Position numbers and translations under genes: made by a program. From NCBI RefSeq assembly GCF_003026215.1, contig NZ_PYOC01000001.1, positions 1,178,001 through 1,242,000 of the forward strand: a stretch of 64,000 nucleotides of DNA. Direction: 5' to 3'. Positions 61,993 to 64,000 of the stretch are shown here, one piece after another (position 1 is the first letter of the stretch; each line of letters begins with the position of its first letter). The notes under the pieces were generated by a model that saw nothing but the letters and a program-made list of their open reading frames with translations, had not been told where the DNA came from and made no database searches. Source of the stretch: Photobacterium indicum. Its GTDB lineage: Bacteria > Pseudomonadota > Gammaproteobacteria > Enterobacterales > Vibrionaceae.

Positions 61993-62387
61993 AGCAGTCA
62001 AGAAGCTATCAAACAACTCAAGCTGAATTGTACTTCAACCGATTTATACGACTTAGAGATTATGGCGAACCATGCCCTAGTTGCGGCCGTTATTTTCGTT
62101 TTGAAGAAATGGATGCTGGGCATTACCGATCAAAAGGGGCGGCTCCTGAACTCCGATTTAATGAGGATAATGTTCATGCTCAGTGCCGTGATTGTAATAG
62201 TGGCTTTGCATCGGGAAATCGTATTGCGTATCGACTGGCGTTAATTATAAAGATTGGTATAAAGCGAGTAGAAGCACTTGAGTTGTACCAAGGACCAGTG
62301 AAATATGATGTAACTGACTTGTTTGAGATAAGAAAGGAATACGAAAGAAAGTGTAATGAGTTAGAAGGGGAACTGATGTATGCATAA
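61989..62387 (+). CDS. ninG: NinG-like (Rap) recombination protein
   Basis: 132 residues. NinG zinc/HNH-like features: PCPSCGRYF, DAGHYRSKGAAPELRFNEDN, VHAQCRDCNSG (the cluster of Cys and His used for metal). In lambda, NinG promotes recombination. Starts by ATGA overlap. Confidence 0.88.
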   Translation: MKQSRSYQTTQAELYFNRFIRLRDYGEPCPSCGRYFRFEEMDAGHYRSKGAAPELRFNEDNVHAQCRDCNSGFASGNRIAYRLALIIKIGIKRVEALELYQGPVKYDVTDLFEIRKEYERKCNELEGELMYA

Positions 62388-62892
62388 TCAAGTATTAGAG
62401 CGCATTAGCAAAGCTGGAGTTAAAACCGTTAAGTTTGATACTGGAATGGGAGGTGGGACACCGCTATATACATCTTGTGATTATGCGGCTGCGTTGTCTG
62501 GGTTGAGCCGAGATGCCACCGCTTGGATTATTTATGCGTATAGTAATACAACCGATCCAAAATCATTTAATTATTTAGCATTGCAACTGGCGCGAGTCGC
62601 TATGAGCGTGTGTGATAATGTAAGTCATGATTTTTCAGTTCGTATTGCAAAATTAGCCATGGAAGAACATGTTCGTGGTTTTTGCCAATGTAAAGGAAAG
62701 GGGTGTGAAAAATGCCTTGATACAGGTGTTTTGATCTTTAGCGGCAGATTGCGTGCGTCTGTTTTGAGGCTGCCAAAAACAACATATTTCAATAATCGTC
62801 ATGATTATGATTTCATCATCAAGATATTGCACTTAATATTGAGTGGGTATGAACGAGATGCTGTTATTAACATTACAAGGTTTCTTTCATAG
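62380..62892 (+). CDS. Q-like late antiterminator with Cys-rich zinc motif
   Basis: 170 residues. Q-type layout: the end of the nin region, and a Cys-rich element CQCKGKGCEKCLDTGVL in the second half, similar to zinc-binding antiterminators of lambdoid phages. It should bind RNA polymerase at a qut site and allow late transcription. Overlaps NinG by eight bases. GAAGGGG precedes the ATG. Confidence 0.65.
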   Translation: MHNQVLERISKAGVKTVKFDTGMGGGTPLYTSCDYAAALSGLSRDATAWIIYAYSNTTDPKSFNYLALQLARVAMSVCDNVSHDFSVRIAKLAMEEHVRGFCQCKGKGCEKCLDTGVLIFSGRLRASVLRLPKTTYFNNRHDYDFIIKILHLILSGYERDAVINITRFLS

Positions 62893-63070
62893 TCAATGTG
62901 GCAGTGTGTTCCATCATTTCAGCAATAACTTCGCTGCCATATTTTTTCATTGTTTTTTCAATGATGAATTTTCTGATTTCTTGATTGCTAATATTTTTCT
63001 CAATTTTTTTAATTAAAAAAAACAACTCTTTTGCATCATTGTTCATCATGGCGAATTTCTCTGTTTTCAC
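62873..63070 (-). CDS. Possible small antisense ORF
   Basis: 65 residues, helical and charged (ELFFLIKKIEKNISNQEIRK), overlapping the 3' end of the Q-like gene on the other strand. A GTG start with only weak ribosome signals; an internal ATG at 63049 is an alternative. May be a real regulator or a chance frame. Confidence 0.3.
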   Translation of the reverse strand: MKTEKFAMMNNDAKELFFLIKKIEKNISNQEIRKFIIEKTMKKYGSEVIAEMMEHTATLTMKETL

Positions 63071-63158
63071 TTTCGTATATTTTAATCGTTATAGCTTTAA
63101 TATTCCCTAGGGTATTACCCTAGTTTTTCGAATCTTAGCGTATGGGATATTATATATT

Positions 63159-63893
63159 ATGACTGATGATGACTTTATTCGTGCACTTGAATTCCACTAT
63201 TCAACAAAATCGCATCCATGCGGTATAAAAAGTACGTGTGGTATATTTATTTATGGGAATGATAAATTTAAAAAATTAGTAAATATGGTTGGTCGGGACA
63301 TTGCTGGATTGAAGGATTCAGATATGAATTGCCGTACATCTGATTTTGCAAATGAGTATCGAAAGCAGGATATGACTGTGATTGAAACTGGGAACTCTCA
63401 GTTTGTATTGGATGTTAATCATTTTTCACATGGAGATGATGCATACGTTACGCACAAAAAATTAATGACGGGCCCAAGTGGCTATAGCATAGGTGTTGAG
63501 TTTCACATGTGGCATGTTTCAACACTTATGAGCGTATTATCAAAGCCATTGATGAGTGCAATGCTGTCACGAGGTGATAATTCCTACGTCGTTGGCAGTG
63601 ATATGATGATTGTAAAATTGACTAAAAAAATGGAAATGTATTTATATTTAATAATGATAGGCAATTCAAATAAGGAGATTTCGGAAAAAATCAATGTTTC
63701 AATAAAAGCGGTTGAATTTGCAATTTCAAAATTAATTAATTTGTTTGGCGATCTTGGTGCATATAATAGTATCTCACTTCGGGAGGTTTCTTTTAAATAT
63801 GGGTATAGTCGAATGATTCCAAGAATATTATTAAAAAATCATCGTTCACTTATTTTACCTCGCTCGTTTGACAGTTGGGACACTTTACTATAG
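63159..63893 (+). CDS. PAS-LuxR-type transcription regulator in the phage late region
   Basis: 244 residues. The N-terminal ~150 residues look like a PAS-type sensory domain (CGIFIYGNDKFKKLVNMVGR, GLKDSDMNC, SGYSIGVEFHM). The C-terminal HTH is LuxR-like: LIMIGNSNKEISEKINVSIK, AVEFAISKLINLFG. The N-domain lacks the Trp/Tyr/Asp pattern of acyl-homoserine lactone binding that I would expect in LuxR proper. It follows the Q-like gene where lysis genes would begin, so a phage-borne regulator that reads host or environment is suggested. Confidence 0.7.
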   Translation: MTDDDFIRALEFHYSTKSHPCGIKSTCGIFIYGNDKFKKLVNMVGRDIAGLKDSDMNCRTSDFANEYRKQDMTVIETGNSQFVLDVNHFSHGDDAYVTHKKLMTGPSGYSIGVEFHMWHVSTLMSVLSKPLMSAMLSRGDNSYVVGSDMMIVKLTKKMEMYLYLIMIGNSNKEISEKINVSIKAVEFAISKLINLFGDLGAYNSISLREVSFKYGYSRMIPRILLKNHRSLILPRSFDSWDTLL

Positions 63894-63932
63894 TATTTTT
63901 CTAAGCTGGTTATTTTAATATCTAGTTATACA

Positions 63933-63956
63933 AAGTCGCATTCGTGGCTTTTTTTA
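63933..63956 (+). terminator. Terminator after the LuxR-type gene
   Basis: AAGTCGC / GTGGCTT (with two G-U pairs in RNA) around ATTC, followed by a T run. Weak stem but clear T tail. Confidence 0.6.
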
Positions 63957-63971
63957 TGTCTGAGATTTAAC

Positions 63972-64000
63972 ATGTCAAATACAACAAATGTAGTTACGGG
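63972..64000 (+). CDS. Start of a further phage ORF, cut by the window edge
   Basis: An ATG at 63972 opens a frame (MSNTTNVVT) that runs off the end. There is little ribosome-site support (GAG eight bases upstream). Too short to assign. Confidence 0.3.

Larger units (their letters stand above)
45873..64000. mobile_element. Lambdoid prophage or prophage-like element in cobQ (left part; extends beyond the window)
   Basis: Everything from the cobQ break to the window edge reads as one element: integrase, cargo, AlpA/Xis-like factor, leftward recombination genes, CI and Cro with operators, O- and P-like replication genes, NinG, Q-like antiterminator, and a LuxR-type gene. Lysis, packaging, head and tail genes are not reached. 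Whether it is an intact phage cannot be decided from this part. Confidence 0.88.

Overview
The window reads as a marine gammaproteobacterial chromosome of the Vibrionaceae, most like Photobacterium. This is inferred from protein flavour (PUD-repeat pullulanase, a FabY-like synthase, a cobU-cobC-cobQ block, lambdoid phage genes) and from moderate base composition; no rRNA or species marker is present. No tRNA, rRNA, CRISPR array or complete insertion sequence was found.

Left flank (1-7.6 kb): the 3' part of a type I pullulanase, an SMC/RecF-type ATPase, two small membrane proteins, a long AT-rich stretch and a decayed methyl-accepting chemotaxis protein. The centrepiece (7.6-23.2 kb) is an ethanolamine-utilization microcompartment operon in the order eutS-P-Q-T-D-M1-M2-N-E-J-G-A-B-C-L-pduS-like-pduT-like-eutH. 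It encodes the B12-dependent lyase and its reactivase, aldehyde and alcohol dehydrogenases, phosphotransacetylase, an adenosyltransferase, six BMC-type or vertex shell proteins and the transporter. eutK and eutR are absent. Their place is taken by a flavin/Fe-S electron-transfer protein and an Fe-S shell protein of the propanediol (Pdu) type, so this is an Eut/Pdu hybrid compartment.

Central chromosome (23.3-45.6 kb): dcuC, ogt, a GATase1/AraC regulator divergent from a FabY-like ketoacyl synthase, a PhnD-like binding protein with a hybrid histidine kinase, a PfkB kinase, rhlE with a structured leader, a CPA1 antiporter with a 35-residue membrane protein downstream, ugpQ, a HAD phosphatase, a MazG-like protein, a MATE pump, an alpha/beta hydrolase, an Mpo1-like pseudogene, a ComEA-like protein, a YgiW-type protein, a CPBP protease, then cobU and cobC.

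Right part (45.85 kb to the end): a lambdoid prophage or prophage-like element has entered the cobyric acid synthase gene (cobQ/cbiP) about 46 codons from its start. Visible parts are: candidate attL; a tyrosine integrase; two cargo blocks of contrasting composition (an AT-rich membrane/secreted pair, then a richer-GC trio with lysozyme-like and peptidoglycan-binding proteins); a leftward early operon (AlpA/Xis-like, many tiny ORFs, Gp157-like, a very large probable single-strand annealing protein); a CI/Cro switch with recognisable operators; an O-like replication gene holding 24-bp iterons; P-like, DUF1367, NinG and Q-like genes; and a PAS-LuxR regulator where lysis genes would start. The right attachment site lies beyond the window.

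The two themes meet: the ethanolamine lyase needs adenosylcobalamin, EutT and CobU/CobC serve cobalamin handling, and the prophage has cut a cobalamin gene. Cobinamide or cobalamin salvage could still feed EutBC.
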